DNA of 64,000 nt, from contig CAZIPN010000008.1 of the NCBI GenBank assembly GCA_964541225.1, forward strand, positions 3,937 to 67,936, written 5' to 3'. How positions within the stretch are numbered: position 1 is the first letter of the stretch; every line of letters starts with the position of its first letter. The translations under genes were made by a program, and so were the position numbers. The stretch is from CAZIPN01 sp964541225. Its GTDB lineage: Bacteria; Actinomycetota; Coriobacteriia; Anaerosomatales; JAAXUF01. Below are positions 40,941 through 49,427 of the stretch, piece by piece. The notes under the pieces are model-generated. The model was given only the letters and a program-made list of their open reading frames with translations. It searched no databases and was not told the origin of the DNA.

Positions 40941-42797
40941 GTGGGACGCATATCCGACGAAGACATAGCCCGGGTGCGCGACGCGACCGACCTCGTGGCT
41001 CTGGTGCAGGAACGCGTCGTGCTCAAACAGAAGGGCAGGCTGTTCTGGGGCTGCTGTCCTTTCCACCAGGAGAAGACCGCCTCCTTCAAGATTGACCCCG
41101 CAACGCAGCTGTGGCACTGCTTCGGCTGTGGGCTCGGCGGGGACGCGTACGGTTTCGTGATGCGGATCGAGGGCGTGGATTTTGGCGAGGCAGTGCGCAT
41201 CCTCGCGGATCGCGCTCGCATTGAGATCACCGAGGAGACGGGCGGAGCGCCGCGTAGCCTGCGCGAGCGGCTGTTTGAGGCAACCGAGTCTGCGATCGCC
41301 TTCTACCACGACGTCCTGACCAAGTCGCCGGAAGCCGGCGCGACGAACGCTCGCGAGTATCTCGGCGCGCGCGGGTTTGGGAGCGATGTCGCCAGAACGT
41401 GGCGGCTCGGATACTCGCCCGGGTACGGCCAGCTCGTGCACCATCTCGCGCAGGCCGGGTTCTCGGCAGAGGAGATTGAGACCGCGAACCTGGGGCTGAA
41501 GGGTCAAGGCGGTCAGCTGCGCGATCGCTTCTTCGAGCGCGTGATGTTTCCGATCTTCGACCTGCAGGGCCGTGCGATCGCTTTTGGCGGACGGGTAATT
41601 GGACCCGGCGAGCCGAAGTACCTCAACACCCAGGACACGCCGATCTTCCACAAGTCAGCGAATATGTTCGGGATCGATCGCGCGAAGGGCGCAATCACCG
41701 CAACCGGCGTCGCGATTGTCGTGGAGGGCTACACCGACGTGATCGCGCTGCACGATGCTGGCATCACTAACGCGGTTGCTACGCTGGGCACCGCACTTAC
41801 GCGCGAGCACGTGCGGCTGCTGTCGCGGTTTGCTCGGCGGATCGTCTACGTCTTCGATGGCGATGAGGCGGGCCTTCGTGCGGCGGACAGAGCTGTCGAG
41901 TTCGTGGACATGGGCAACACCATGGAAGCCGGCCGCAGCCGAGTGGAGCTCTTCGCGGCCGTGGTGCCCGAAGGCCAGGACCCAGCCGATATGGTGGCGT
42001 CGGAGGGCTCGGCGGCCATGACGGCGCTGGTGGACGAGGCGGTGCCCCTGTTGCGCTTCTCGATCGACCGCCGCTTGAGCCGCTGGGATCTGGATGTGCC
42101 CGAGGAGCGAACGCGGGCGCTGAAGGAAGCCGCCGAAGTGCTGGCACCCGTGAAGGGATCGCTGCTCGCCGACGACTACGCGTCATACATCGCTGGCAAG
42201 CTCTTTGCCGATGTCGGGGTCGTGAAGCGCGCGATTGCAGAGACCCGGACCAGGCCCGCGCCGCGGGCCGGGGGATCCAACACATCTGCGGGCAGAGCCC
42301 AGGCGTACGCTGACAAGCCCGTCGGCGAAAACCGCGGGGCGGACTCGCCTCAAGTGCGAGTTGAACGCGACCTGCTCGATCTGCTGGTGAGAACGCCCAG
42401 GTTGCGGTCGAGGGCACACTTCTTGCTTACGGAGAACCTGCTGACCGACCCACTGCACCGTGCAATAGCACAGGAGGTTGGACAGGCGGGCGGCGACGTT
42501 GCTGCCGATACACTAGTGAGCAAGCTTGAGATGGTGGCACCCGGGGCCGCGGAAGCACTTTCTGGCGCAACGCTTGGCAGTGAGATTGCCGACGCTGACG
42601 CTGACGCTGCCGAACGAGACATGACCCGCAAACTGAAGGCGCTCGACCTTGAGCGGTCCATCGCTGAGGGAAAGGCGCGCCTCAGGGAGCCGGGGTCATT
42701 TACGGAACCCGCCGAGTACGACGAGTTGTTCAGGTGTGTTTCGGCACTCCAGAGGGAACTAGAAGAATACCGCCGTGGCGTCCGCGATGTCGGATGA
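40941..42797 (+). CDS. dnaG: DNA primase
   Basis: A 618-residue primase making RNA primers for replication. The CHC2 zinc finger uses C39, H42, C60 and C63 (CPFHQEKTASFKIDPATQLWHCFGCG), then the DnaG catalytic core and Toprim (VAIVVEGYTDVIALHDAGI, VYVFDGDEAG), and a DnaB-binding helical C-terminus. GTG 40941 follows GAAGGGG; an ATG at 40878 would add 21 Arg-rich residues. A (GACGCT)n stretch at 42594 encodes ADADADAAE. rpoD follows after 24 bases. Confidence 0.97.
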   Translation: MGRISDEDIARVRDATDLVALVQERVVLKQKGRLFWGCCPFHQEKTASFKIDPATQLWHCFGCGLGGDAYGFVMRIEGVDFGEAVRILADRARIEITEETGGAPRSLRERLFEATESAIAFYHDVLTKSPEAGATNAREYLGARGFGSDVARTWRLGYSPGYGQLVHHLAQAGFSAEEIETANLGLKGQGGQLRDRFFERVMFPIFDLQGRAIAFGGRVIGPGEPKYLNTQDTPIFHKSANMFGIDRAKGAITATGVAIVVEGYTDVIALHDAGITNAVATLGTALTREHVRLLSRFARRIVYVFDGDEAGLRAADRAVEFVDMGNTMEAGRSRVELFAAVVPEGQDPADMVASEGSAAMTALVDEAVPLLRFSIDRRLSRWDLDVPEERTRALKEAAEVLAPVKGSLLADDYASYIAGKLFADVGVVKRAIAETRTRPAPRAGGSNTSAGRAQAYADKPVGENRGADSPQVRVERDLLDLLVRTPRLRSRAHFLLTENLLTDPLHRAIAQEVGQAGGDVAADTLVSKLEMVAPGAAEALSGATLGSEIADADADAAERDMTRKLKALDLERSIAEGKARLREPGSFTEPAEYDELFRCVSALQRELEEYRRGVRDVG

Positions 42798-42821
42798 CGA
42801 CCGAAGAGGCAAGGATCACAC

Positions 42822-44246
42822 GTGGCAGACAAGCCGATGACCAGTAGCAGGGCCGCTCTCGATGTTGACGGGGCGGTTTCGAAGTCCGCAGCTGAAGAGC
42901 GCGCGCACAAACAGGCAGACTCCGAGTCGGTCGCAGACGCGAGGAACACGCCTGAACTGGAACTTGCCGAGGTTCGCACGCTTACCAAGATGGGCAAGTC
43001 CAAGGGCAACCTCACCGACGAGGAGATCCAGGGCGCGCTCTCTGACATCGACTTGTCTGAAGACCAGTTTGAGCGCGTGTACACGCACTTTCGCGAGACC
43101 GGGATTGAGATCGTCGAAGAGTCCGCTGTGGACGTGTCACTTGAAGTTGTGGCAGGTCGGCCGGAGACCGGTGACGCACCCACGGATTCTGAACTCGGAG
43201 ACATTGAGGTAGACGGCGAAGTCTCCGAGGCCGAGGCGGTCAAGATCGAGGTGCCCAAGGTCGCTCCCGCAAAGACCGCCAAGAAGAAGGCGAAGAAGCG
43301 CGAGAGCCTCAACGCGGTGGCTCCGCTCACGGGCGACCCGGTACGGATGTATCTGAAGGAAATCGGCAAGGTTCCACTGCTAACTGCTGCTCAGGAAGTC
43401 GACCTCGCCATGAAGATCGAGGCTGGCATTGAGGCCACGCAGCGCCTCGACGATGCCGAGGAATCCGCGCAGGCGCTGGACCGTGCCGAGAAGCGTCGTC
43501 TGCAGCGCATCGAGCGTGTTGGTCTGGATGCCAAGCAGCAGCTCGTTGAGGCGAACCTGCGACTCGTTGTCTCAATTGCGAAGCGCTACGTCGGCAGAGG
43601 CATGCTCTTCTTGGACTTGATCCAAGAGGGAAATCTCGGGTTGATCCGTGCTGTTGAGAAGTTCGAGTACACCAAGGGCTTCAAGTTCTCGACGTACGCC
43701 ACGTGGTGGATTCGTCAGGCGATTACTCGGGCCATTGCCGATCAGGCGCGTACGATCCGCATTCCGGTGCACATGGTGGAGACGATCAACAAACTCATCC
43801 GTGTGCAGCGTCAGCTTCTCCAGGAGCTCGGTCGCGAACCCACTCCGGAGGAGATCGGCGAGAAGATGGAGATGACGTCGGATCGCGTGCGCGAGATCCT
43901 CAAGATCAGTCAGGAGCCCGTGTCGCTCGAGACGCCGATCGGCGAAGAGGAAGACAGCCAGCTTGGCGACTTCATTGAAGACGGCGAGGCGGTTGTGCCG
44001 CCAGATGCGGCGAGCTTCTCGATGCTGCAGGAACAGCTGTCGAAGGTGCTTGATGGGCTTGCAGAGCGTGAGCGCAAGGTGATCGAGTTGAGGTTCGGGC
44101 TTGTCGACGGCCATCCGCGGACACTCGAAGAGGTAGGTCGGGAGTTTGGCGTGACCCGCGAGCGAATTCGGCAGATCGAGTCCAAGACGTTGTGCAAGCT
44201 TCGTCATCCCAGTCGCTCGAGCAAGCTGAAGGACTACTTGGAGTAG
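42822..44246 (+). CDS. rpoD: Primary sigma factor (sigma-70/SigA)
   Basis: A 474-residue vegetative sigma factor. It has a region 1.1-like N-terminus (LTDEEIQGALSDIDLSEDQFERVYTHFRETGIEIV), an acidic then Lys/Ala-rich linker, region 1.2 (DPVRMYLKEIGKVPLL), region 2 (EANLRLVVSIAKRYVGRGMLFLDLIQEGNLGLIRAVEKFEYTKGFKFSTYATWWIRQAITRAIAD), region 3 and region 4.2 (LEEVGREFGVTRERIRQIESKTLCKLRHP). It ends the dgt-dnaG-rpoD block and is followed by a strong terminator. GTG start with AAGGA upstream. Confidence 0.98.
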   Translation: MADKPMTSSRAALDVDGAVSKSAAEERAHKQADSESVADARNTPELELAEVRTLTKMGKSKGNLTDEEIQGALSDIDLSEDQFERVYTHFRETGIEIVEESAVDVSLEVVAGRPETGDAPTDSELGDIEVDGEVSEAEAVKIEVPKVAPAKTAKKKAKKRESLNAVAPLTGDPVRMYLKEIGKVPLLTAAQEVDLAMKIEAGIEATQRLDDAEESAQALDRAEKRRLQRIERVGLDAKQQLVEANLRLVVSIAKRYVGRGMLFLDLIQEGNLGLIRAVEKFEYTKGFKFSTYATWWIRQAITRAIADQARTIRIPVHMVETINKLIRVQRQLLQELGREPTPEEIGEKMEMTSDRVREILKISQEPVSLETPIGEEEDSQLGDFIEDGEAVVPPDAASFSMLQEQLSKVLDGLAERERKVIELRFGLVDGHPRTLEEVGREFGVTRERIRQIESKTLCKLRHPSRSSKLKDYLE

Positions 44247-44284
44247 GTCTGGGGCTGACGGCCTTAGGCCATCGGCTGGAACGC

Positions 44285-44315
44285 AAAGGCCCCGCAGATG
44301 CGGGGCCTTTGAATT
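44285..44315 (+). terminator. Rho-independent terminator after rpoD
   Basis: AAAGGCCCCGC and GCGGGGCCTTT form a perfect 11-base stem with loop AGAT, flanked by A and T runs so it can act on both strands. It ends rpoD and, from the other side, the tRNA-Asn transcript. Confidence 0.9.
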
Positions 44316-44320
44316 GTAGC

Positions 44321-44396
<76 letters not shown>

Positions 44397-44514
44397 ATAT
44401 GGCCGCACGGCTCGACGGCGCAAGACGGAAGTATACGAACGCCGAGGGCGCTTTGCAACACGGTGAGCGGGTCGACCATGCGCTATCATCGGTGGATGTG
44501 TCAGCCGGTCTGAA

Positions 44515-44589
44515 GGGCCCGTAGCTCAATGGTGGAGCAGGGGACTCATAATCCCTTGGTTGTAGGTTCGAATCCTACCGGGCCCACCA
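44515..44589 (+). tRNA. tRNA with CAU anticodon (elongator Met or Ile2), CCA encoded
   Basis: 75 bases. Acceptor GGGCCCG/CGGGCCC, short D loop, anticodon loop CTCATAA (CAU), T arm GTTCGAA and CCA. The G1-C72 pair and lack of the initiator features exclude initiator tRNA. The GACTCATAATC anticodon arm followed by TTGGT resembles tRNA-Ile2 (C34 modified to lysidine by TilS), but elongator Met cannot be excluded. TATCAT at 44484 may be its -10 box. Confidence 0.95.
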
Positions 44590-44596
44590 GGAAGGG

Positions 44597-45709
44597 ATGT
44601 GCGCACTTCTGAGCGATCCCACGACACTCAGTCGGGCCGAACGAGGCCGATTGCGGCGCTCCAGGCGCGTGCGCGCGATCGCACTTGTACTGGGTGTTGT
44701 CGTTGTCGTGTCTGCGATGGTGGCTGCTGGGGCCTTCGGTGATCGGCTCAAGGGCGCGTTGGGGTTTTGGAGACACTCCAACCAACCCCCGCTTGCTTCC
44801 GTAGTGTCGAGCACGACCGCCCCTGCACTGGCAGCCGGGCAGGTTGAAGTGCCGAGTTTGTCGCACATGAGCCTGCTGCAGGCCCGAGCACTGCTTGCGG
44901 CAGCCGAACTGTGCGTCAACCTCAAAGTCGATGATTCACTGACGCCGACCGAGGAACAGAGAGTCGCGCGTCAGGAGCCAGTTGCAGGCAGCGTCGTCGC
45001 CACCGGCTCGCTTGTGACTTTGGTGGTGTCTCCTCCGACCGCGACTCAAGCGCGTGCTTCTGCGAAGTCGAACAAAGGACATGCCTTCGTGGTGGTGCTC
45101 GACCCAGGGAACCAGTCAACCGACGACGCAACTCCAGAGCCCATAGGTCCTGGGGCAGGTACCACGGTGCCGAGCGCGACGAAGGGCAGCATCGGCGTGT
45201 CAACAGGCGTGCCGGAGTACGAGCTGAATCGCCAGCTTGCCTCCGAGCTTCAGGGAAGGCTCGTGTCGGCGGGCATTAAGGTCATCATGACTCGAACGAC
45301 TGATGACGTGGACCTTTCTGGAGTTCAGCGGGCTTCAATGGCGAAGGCCGTCAAGGCCGACCTGTACGTGAGGATCGAAGCGCGCAGCAGCAGGGATCCG
45401 AACGCGGCCGGAGTCGAGACGCTCTTTCCGGTGTCCAACCAGTGGACGAAGGGCACGGTCGCCGCATCTCAGCTGGCAGCCCGCTCGATGCAGCAGAATG
45501 TCGTGGCCATCAGTGGCGCGGGGAACCGGGGTACGGCCCAGAGTTCATGTGCGGAGTTCAACTGGTCGGGCGTGCCATCAGTGGCGATTCAAGCGGGCTT
45601 CCTTTCTAATCCCGTGGAAGACAAACTCCTGTCTAGCGCGCAGTATCAGGATAGAATCTCGGAGGGCATGGCAAGCGGCATCAAGGAGTTCTTGAGCGGG
45701 GGACAATGA
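44597..45709 (+). CDS. PASTA and amidase_3-like cell wall protein with degenerate active site
   Basis: A 370-residue protein. A basic cytosolic segment and one membrane helix (about 26-47) come first, then a PASTA domain (VEVPSLSHMSLLQARALLAAAEL to VTLVVSP, 83-146), and an N-acetylmuramoyl-L-alanine amidase fold (162-370) with LDPGN, EYELNRQLASELQGRL, ADLYVRIEARSS and GFLSN. The zinc and catalytic positions are altered: Asn172 for His, Glu261 for the second His, Gln332 for the final Glu; only Glu209 is kept. It is predicted to bind peptidoglycan without cleaving it. ATG lies 7 bases after the tRNA, with GGAAGGG directly abutting it, so the exact start is uncertain. Confidence 0.85.
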   Translation: MCALLSDPTTLSRAERGRLRRSRRVRAIALVLGVVVVVSAMVAAGAFGDRLKGALGFWRHSNQPPLASVVSSTTAPALAAGQVEVPSLSHMSLLQARALLAAAELCVNLKVDDSLTPTEEQRVARQEPVAGSVVATGSLVTLVVSPPTATQARASAKSNKGHAFVVVLDPGNQSTDDATPEPIGPGAGTTVPSATKGSIGVSTGVPEYELNRQLASELQGRLVSAGIKVIMTRTTDDVDLSGVQRASMAKAVKADLYVRIEARSSRDPNAAGVETLFPVSNQWTKGTVAASQLAARSMQQNVVAISGAGNRGTAQSSCAEFNWSGVPSVAIQAGFLSNPVEDKLLSSAQYQDRISEGMASGIKEFLSGGQ

Positions 45710-45713
45710 CGCT

Positions 45714-46418
45714 ATGTCGATGCTGAAGTCCATCATCATTGGGGCGGTTGCCGCGCTCGTGGTGGTTGCGGTTGCGGTCGCGCTCATCGTGGCGAAGGTC
45801 GTGCCCGTAGAAAGTGCGTCTTCGGGCGCTGTCGACGGACCGGTTGTCGTCGCTCTCGTGCTTCCGGACAACAGCGGCATCGCGACAGTGCGTATCGTCG
45901 ACATATACACGCGGTCCGGCGCAGGCTGGACGATTCGATCCGTGTCACCATCCATGCCGGTAGTGGTCTCAGGAACTGGTGGGAGCACCCTTGCCGATGC
46001 GTACAGTTTCGGCGGTGGGGCAGGGCTGATGAGCGCGCTGCGACGCGAAAGTGGCTCGAATGTCACCGCATGGGTGATCGTGGGAGAGCAGGCATGGAAC
46101 GGGCTTCGAGCGGGCGCTCCGTTCGATGTGATGTTGAACTCAGGGATCGAGGTGTTTGACGGGGCGCAGCTCTACTCGTTTTCGACCGGCACGAGTTCGG
46201 TCTCGCCGACCGAGACACCTCAACTTCTCGATGGTGCGGCATACCTCAGCGCGGCGGAAGATCGGGCGGTACGCGTGGATGTGGGTAACGCACTGGGAAG
46301 CTCGCTGGCCTCGGCAACGGCGGGAGAGGCGATGTTGCTGGAAAGCAACCTGAACTCCAGCTCACTACATCAGTGGCTTTCGAGCGTACACTCGGCGCGT
46401 CGGACGTCGGGAAAGTAG
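45714..46418 (+). CDS. Membrane-anchored extracellular protein, possibly degenerate LCP domain
   Basis: A 234-residue protein with an N-terminal signal anchor (about 5-28) and an extracellular domain. STLADAYSFGGGAGLMSALRRESGSNVTAWVIVGEQAWNGL is reminiscent of the LytR-CpsA-Psr segment 'LNaAyayGG...tv..l.g..i..yv.v....f..lvd', and GIEVFDGAQLYSFSTG recalls the LCP end region, but the Arg and Asp residues used for phosphotransfer are absent. The LCP assignment is therefore weak. It begins 4 bases after the amidase-like gene, implying a shared wall-related role. Confidence 0.55.
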   Translation: MSMLKSIIIGAVAALVVVAVAVALIVAKVVPVESASSGAVDGPVVVALVLPDNSGIATVRIVDIYTRSGAGWTIRSVSPSMPVVVSGTGGSTLADAYSFGGGAGLMSALRRESGSNVTAWVIVGEQAWNGLRAGAPFDVMLNSGIEVFDGAQLYSFSTGTSSVSPTETPQLLDGAAYLSAAEDRAVRVDVGNALGSSLASATAGEAMLLESNLNSSSLHQWLSSVHSARRTSGK

Positions 46419-46571
46419 CGGCGTGGACTCACATTTGCTCCAGAATGTGCCGATAGACGCTTCTAGGTGCGCGAACGCGTTGTGGTGCGCGTTCTCAGAC
46501 ATGGTAGAATGCCCCAGTACGTACCCTGACTTGGTGCGTCGAGCGCCCCGAGAGGGGCACCAGAGGTAGAG

Positions 46572-47381
46572 ATGTCGGACACGCAGACTCAGTCGTACAC
46601 ACCGGCGCAGAAGACCTCAAGACGGACGATGTCCGTCTGGGTGTGGCTGCTTGTACTAGTCGTCTCCCTTGGCGCCTTGAGCGCAGCCGTCTGGTGGGTT
46701 GGTGGACCCGCCCAAGCCATGGACATGCTCGGCGTCAGCAACCTCTCACTTTCCTCTCTCGGCATCGGCGGGAGTCCGTCGTCGAGCGGCGGCAATGGCG
46801 GTGCATTGAAGACGCCGAGCACCCCGAAGCCTTCCGTAGCGAGTACTCTTCCAGCCGACGCCCAGGAGCGGATGTTCTCCGAACAAGTTGAGTCTCACGT
46901 TGCGTTGAGCGATCTTGTCGGCGGGCGAATCTCAGAGTTCAAGCTCGGCAAGCCTGAGGTCGCCGAGGCGTCGGCAACGGTGCCTCTGACCGCGACCTAC
47001 TTCGATGGCTCGGCAGTCGCTGGAACGCTTACTCTCGCGAAGTTCGACGGTCTGTGGTACTTCTTCAGCCTCGGGAGGACCGGGGGGGAAGGTGCGAAGG
47101 AATCGGCGGACACGCCGAATTCGTTCGATTCAGGTGTGGTTGCGACGATCACTCACGAGCAGGCTCAGTCAGGGACACAAGGCCTGATCAGCAAGGGAAT
47201 TCTCGACGGCGGCTTCACGGTCGTGAAGGTGGATGCGGTGCATCCGGGGCCGAGAACTGCAACGATTGATGTGACACTGTCGGATGGGACCAGTGCTACG
47301 ACGAAGGGGCAGCTGGTCTGCATTTCGAAGACCGATGGCGCGACGACGTATTGGTTCGTCGCGAGCTTCGAGAAGCGGTAA
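46572..47381 (+). CDS. Single-pass anchored extracellular protein of unknown function
   Basis: A 269-residue protein. A cytosolic Ser/Thr-rich tail (1-18), a membrane helix (about 20-42), a low-complexity Ser/Gly/Pro linker (60-95) and a C-terminal beta-rich domain (ERMFSEQVESHVALSDLVGGRISEFKLGKPEVAEASATVPLTATYFDG) repeated in style in the second half. Ser/Pro linkers of this kind hold domains off the membrane. No family recognised. TAGAAT at 46505-46510 is a likely -10 box, and GAGGTAGAG precedes the ATG. A terminator follows. Confidence 0.75.
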   Translation: MSDTQTQSYTPAQKTSRRTMSVWVWLLVLVVSLGALSAAVWWVGGPAQAMDMLGVSNLSLSSLGIGGSPSSSGGNGGALKTPSTPKPSVASTLPADAQERMFSEQVESHVALSDLVGGRISEFKLGKPEVAEASATVPLTATYFDGSAVAGTLTLAKFDGLWYFFSLGRTGGEGAKESADTPNSFDSGVVATITHEQAQSGTQGLISKGILDGGFTVVKVDAVHPGPRTATIDVTLSDGTSATTKGQLVCISKTDGATTYWFVASFEKR

Positions 47382-47410
47382 TGTCGTGATGCGTGCTTTC
47401 GTCGGGAGGG

Positions 47411-47437
47411 GGCCGGTGCCGCGCACCGGCCTTCTTG
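47411..47437 (+). terminator. Rho-independent terminator
   Basis: GGCCGGTGC (47411-47419), loop CGC, GCACCGGCC (47423-47431), then TTCTTGT. It separates the anchored protein gene from the polysaccharide BY-kinase gene. Confidence 0.75.
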
Positions 47438-47477
47438 TGTGCAGGAAGATCATCCGAGGCCAGAGGTAAGGCAGGTC

Positions 47478-49262
47478 ATGGAGCTACGCGACTACATCAA
47501 TGTCATTCGCGCGCGCAAGTGGGTGATCATCCAGTCCGTCGTGATCGTGACGCTGGTTGCGCTGCTTGTGTCCCTGGTGATGCCGAAGTCGTATGAGGGC
47601 ACGGCTGAGGTGCTCATTACCGAGAAGGATACGGCGTCAGCGATCCTAGGGGACGTGCTGCCCTCGTCCAGCCAGCCAGAGCGCACTTTGGCGACCCAGG
47701 TGCAGTTGATGTCCCTGCGGCCTATAGCCGAGGCCACGATCAAGAAGCTGAACCTGCAGACCACCGCTGATGACCTGCTGAAGCACGTGAGTGTCTCGGC
47801 GGTTGGCCAGACGAACATCGTGAAGATCACCGCGACGGACTCGGATCCCGCGCGTGCCGCACGGATTGCGAATGCCATGGCCGAGGAGTACGTGCAGTCG
47901 AGTCGCGATGCCGAGCGGGCTAGCATGGCCGCAGCAGCCGAAGAGGTGCAGAAGCGTCTCGATGATGCGAAGTCCGAGATCATCGACTTGGGTCACAAGA
48001 TCGCAGGCTCGCAAAACGCGACGGACTTGCAGGCAGAACTCCAGATCGCGACCGGAACATACTCGACTCTCGCCGACAAGCTCGAGCAACTGCGCATCAG
48101 CGAACAGCTGGAGACTGGACCCGGACGAGTGGTGAGTGCTGCAGCCGTTGACACAAACGCGGTCTCCCCGAACCTTTCGCGGAATCTCCTGCTGGCCCTG
48201 GTAGTGGGGCTGGTGTTCGGCATCGGGACGGCCTTCCTCTACGAGTACCTGGACAGTACGATCAAGTCCACTGAAGAGGTTGAGAAGCTCTTTGGGGCGC
48301 CCGTTCTGGGCACGATTCCGCTGGATCGGATAGAGAAGTCGGTCAAGCGCCGGTTGGCGATCGTCGAGGACCCGGGATCCTCCACAGCGGAGGCATATCG
48401 AGTTCTCCGCAACTCGTTGGACTTCGTGAACTTCCAGAACGACATCAAGACCATCCTGGTGACCTCAGCCGCGCCCGGCGAAGGGAAATCCACTGTGGCG
48501 GCCAACCTTGCCGCCGCGCTCGCGCAGGCGGGGAAGAAGGTTGTCCTGGTGTCGGTGGACTTCCGTCGACCGACTACAGACCAGTTCTTCGGAGTCAACA
48601 ACATGATCGGGCTCTCGGACGTGTTGCTGGGCACCCATTCACTGAAGGCGGCGCTTCAGCGGCCTGGTGACGACCAGCTTCTGGTGTTGAGTGCCGGGAA
48701 GATGCCGCCAAATCCGTCGGAGCTGCTTGGCTCTGCGAAGATGCACGAGGTAGTACGTGCTCTCGGCGACTGGGGCGAGTGGGTGATCATCGATACTCCG
48801 CCGCTGTTGGCCGTCGCGGATCCTGCCTCTGTCGCACGTTGGGTTGACGGGGTGTTGGTGGTATCGAAGGTCGGAGGAACGACCCGCGAAGCCGCAACGA
48901 AGGCGATGGAGTTGCTTGGGAAGGTGGGCGCAAGAATCGTCGGTGCCGTGATATGGGGCCTAGATGAGTCGAAGCCGGGTTCTGCCGGCTATGGATACTA
49001 CGCTGGGGGCTACTACTACTACTCGAGCTACTACGGCCAGATGCGGTCGAAGGGAAGTCCAGGTTCGACTGGAGAGGCGGGGCAGTCAGAGAACTGGGTT
49101 CCGCAGCAGTCCGTTGGAAGACGTATTGCCGCTCGGATCGGGCAGGTCATGGCAGCGCTCATGGCGTTCGTTGTGGTTGCTGCTCTTGCTCTCGCGATAG
49201 CGTACTTCCTCGACAACTACTTCGGGTGGGGGCTGAGTCGTTCTCTGATGGGTCTTGGCTAG
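47478..49262 (+). CDS. Wzz/BY-kinase fusion for polysaccharide chain-length control
   Basis: A 594-residue protein. The N-terminal Wzz domain (MELRDYINVIRARKW, first helix 16-36; second helix about 235-258) flanks an extracellular coiled coil with AEEVQKRLDDAKSEIIDLG. The C-terminal bacterial tyrosine kinase has Walker A APGEGKST (about 332-339), Walker A' VVLVSVDFRRP and Walker B VIIDTPP (about 435). A Tyr cluster (YGYYAGGYYYYSSYYGQ, about 503-519) is the expected autophosphorylation tail. Unusually about 75 further residues follow, with a third membrane helix (MAALMAFVVVAALALAIAYFL). It regulates export and length of the polysaccharide made by the downstream genes. Confidence 0.92.
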   Translation: MELRDYINVIRARKWVIIQSVVIVTLVALLVSLVMPKSYEGTAEVLITEKDTASAILGDVLPSSSQPERTLATQVQLMSLRPIAEATIKKLNLQTTADDLLKHVSVSAVGQTNIVKITATDSDPARAARIANAMAEEYVQSSRDAERASMAAAAEEVQKRLDDAKSEIIDLGHKIAGSQNATDLQAELQIATGTYSTLADKLEQLRISEQLETGPGRVVSAAAVDTNAVSPNLSRNLLLALVVGLVFGIGTAFLYEYLDSTIKSTEEVEKLFGAPVLGTIPLDRIEKSVKRRLAIVEDPGSSTAEAYRVLRNSLDFVNFQNDIKTILVTSAAPGEGKSTVAANLAAALAQAGKKVVLVSVDFRRPTTDQFFGVNNMIGLSDVLLGTHSLKAALQRPGDDQLLVLSAGKMPPNPSELLGSAKMHEVVRALGDWGEWVIIDTPPLLAVADPASVARWVDGVLVVSKVGGTTREAATKAMELLGKVGARIVGAVIWGLDESKPGSAGYGYYAGGYYYYSSYYGQMRSKGSPGSTGEAGQSENWVPQQSVGRRIAARIGQVMAALMAFVVVAALALAIAYFLDNYFGWGLSRSLMGLG

Positions 49263-49427
49263 GATGCGGACGGTTTGCCCGGCGCCAGGAGGCACCTGTG
49301 GCTGTGCAGGACTGTCGCCACTGATGTTCTCGGCGCCTGGGGTCGAGACTCCGATTGCGTTGGGTGTGTGTTCCAAGGATAGCCGTTGGCAGTGTATTGA
49401 TACGCGGGACTGAGGTGCGAACGGCAG

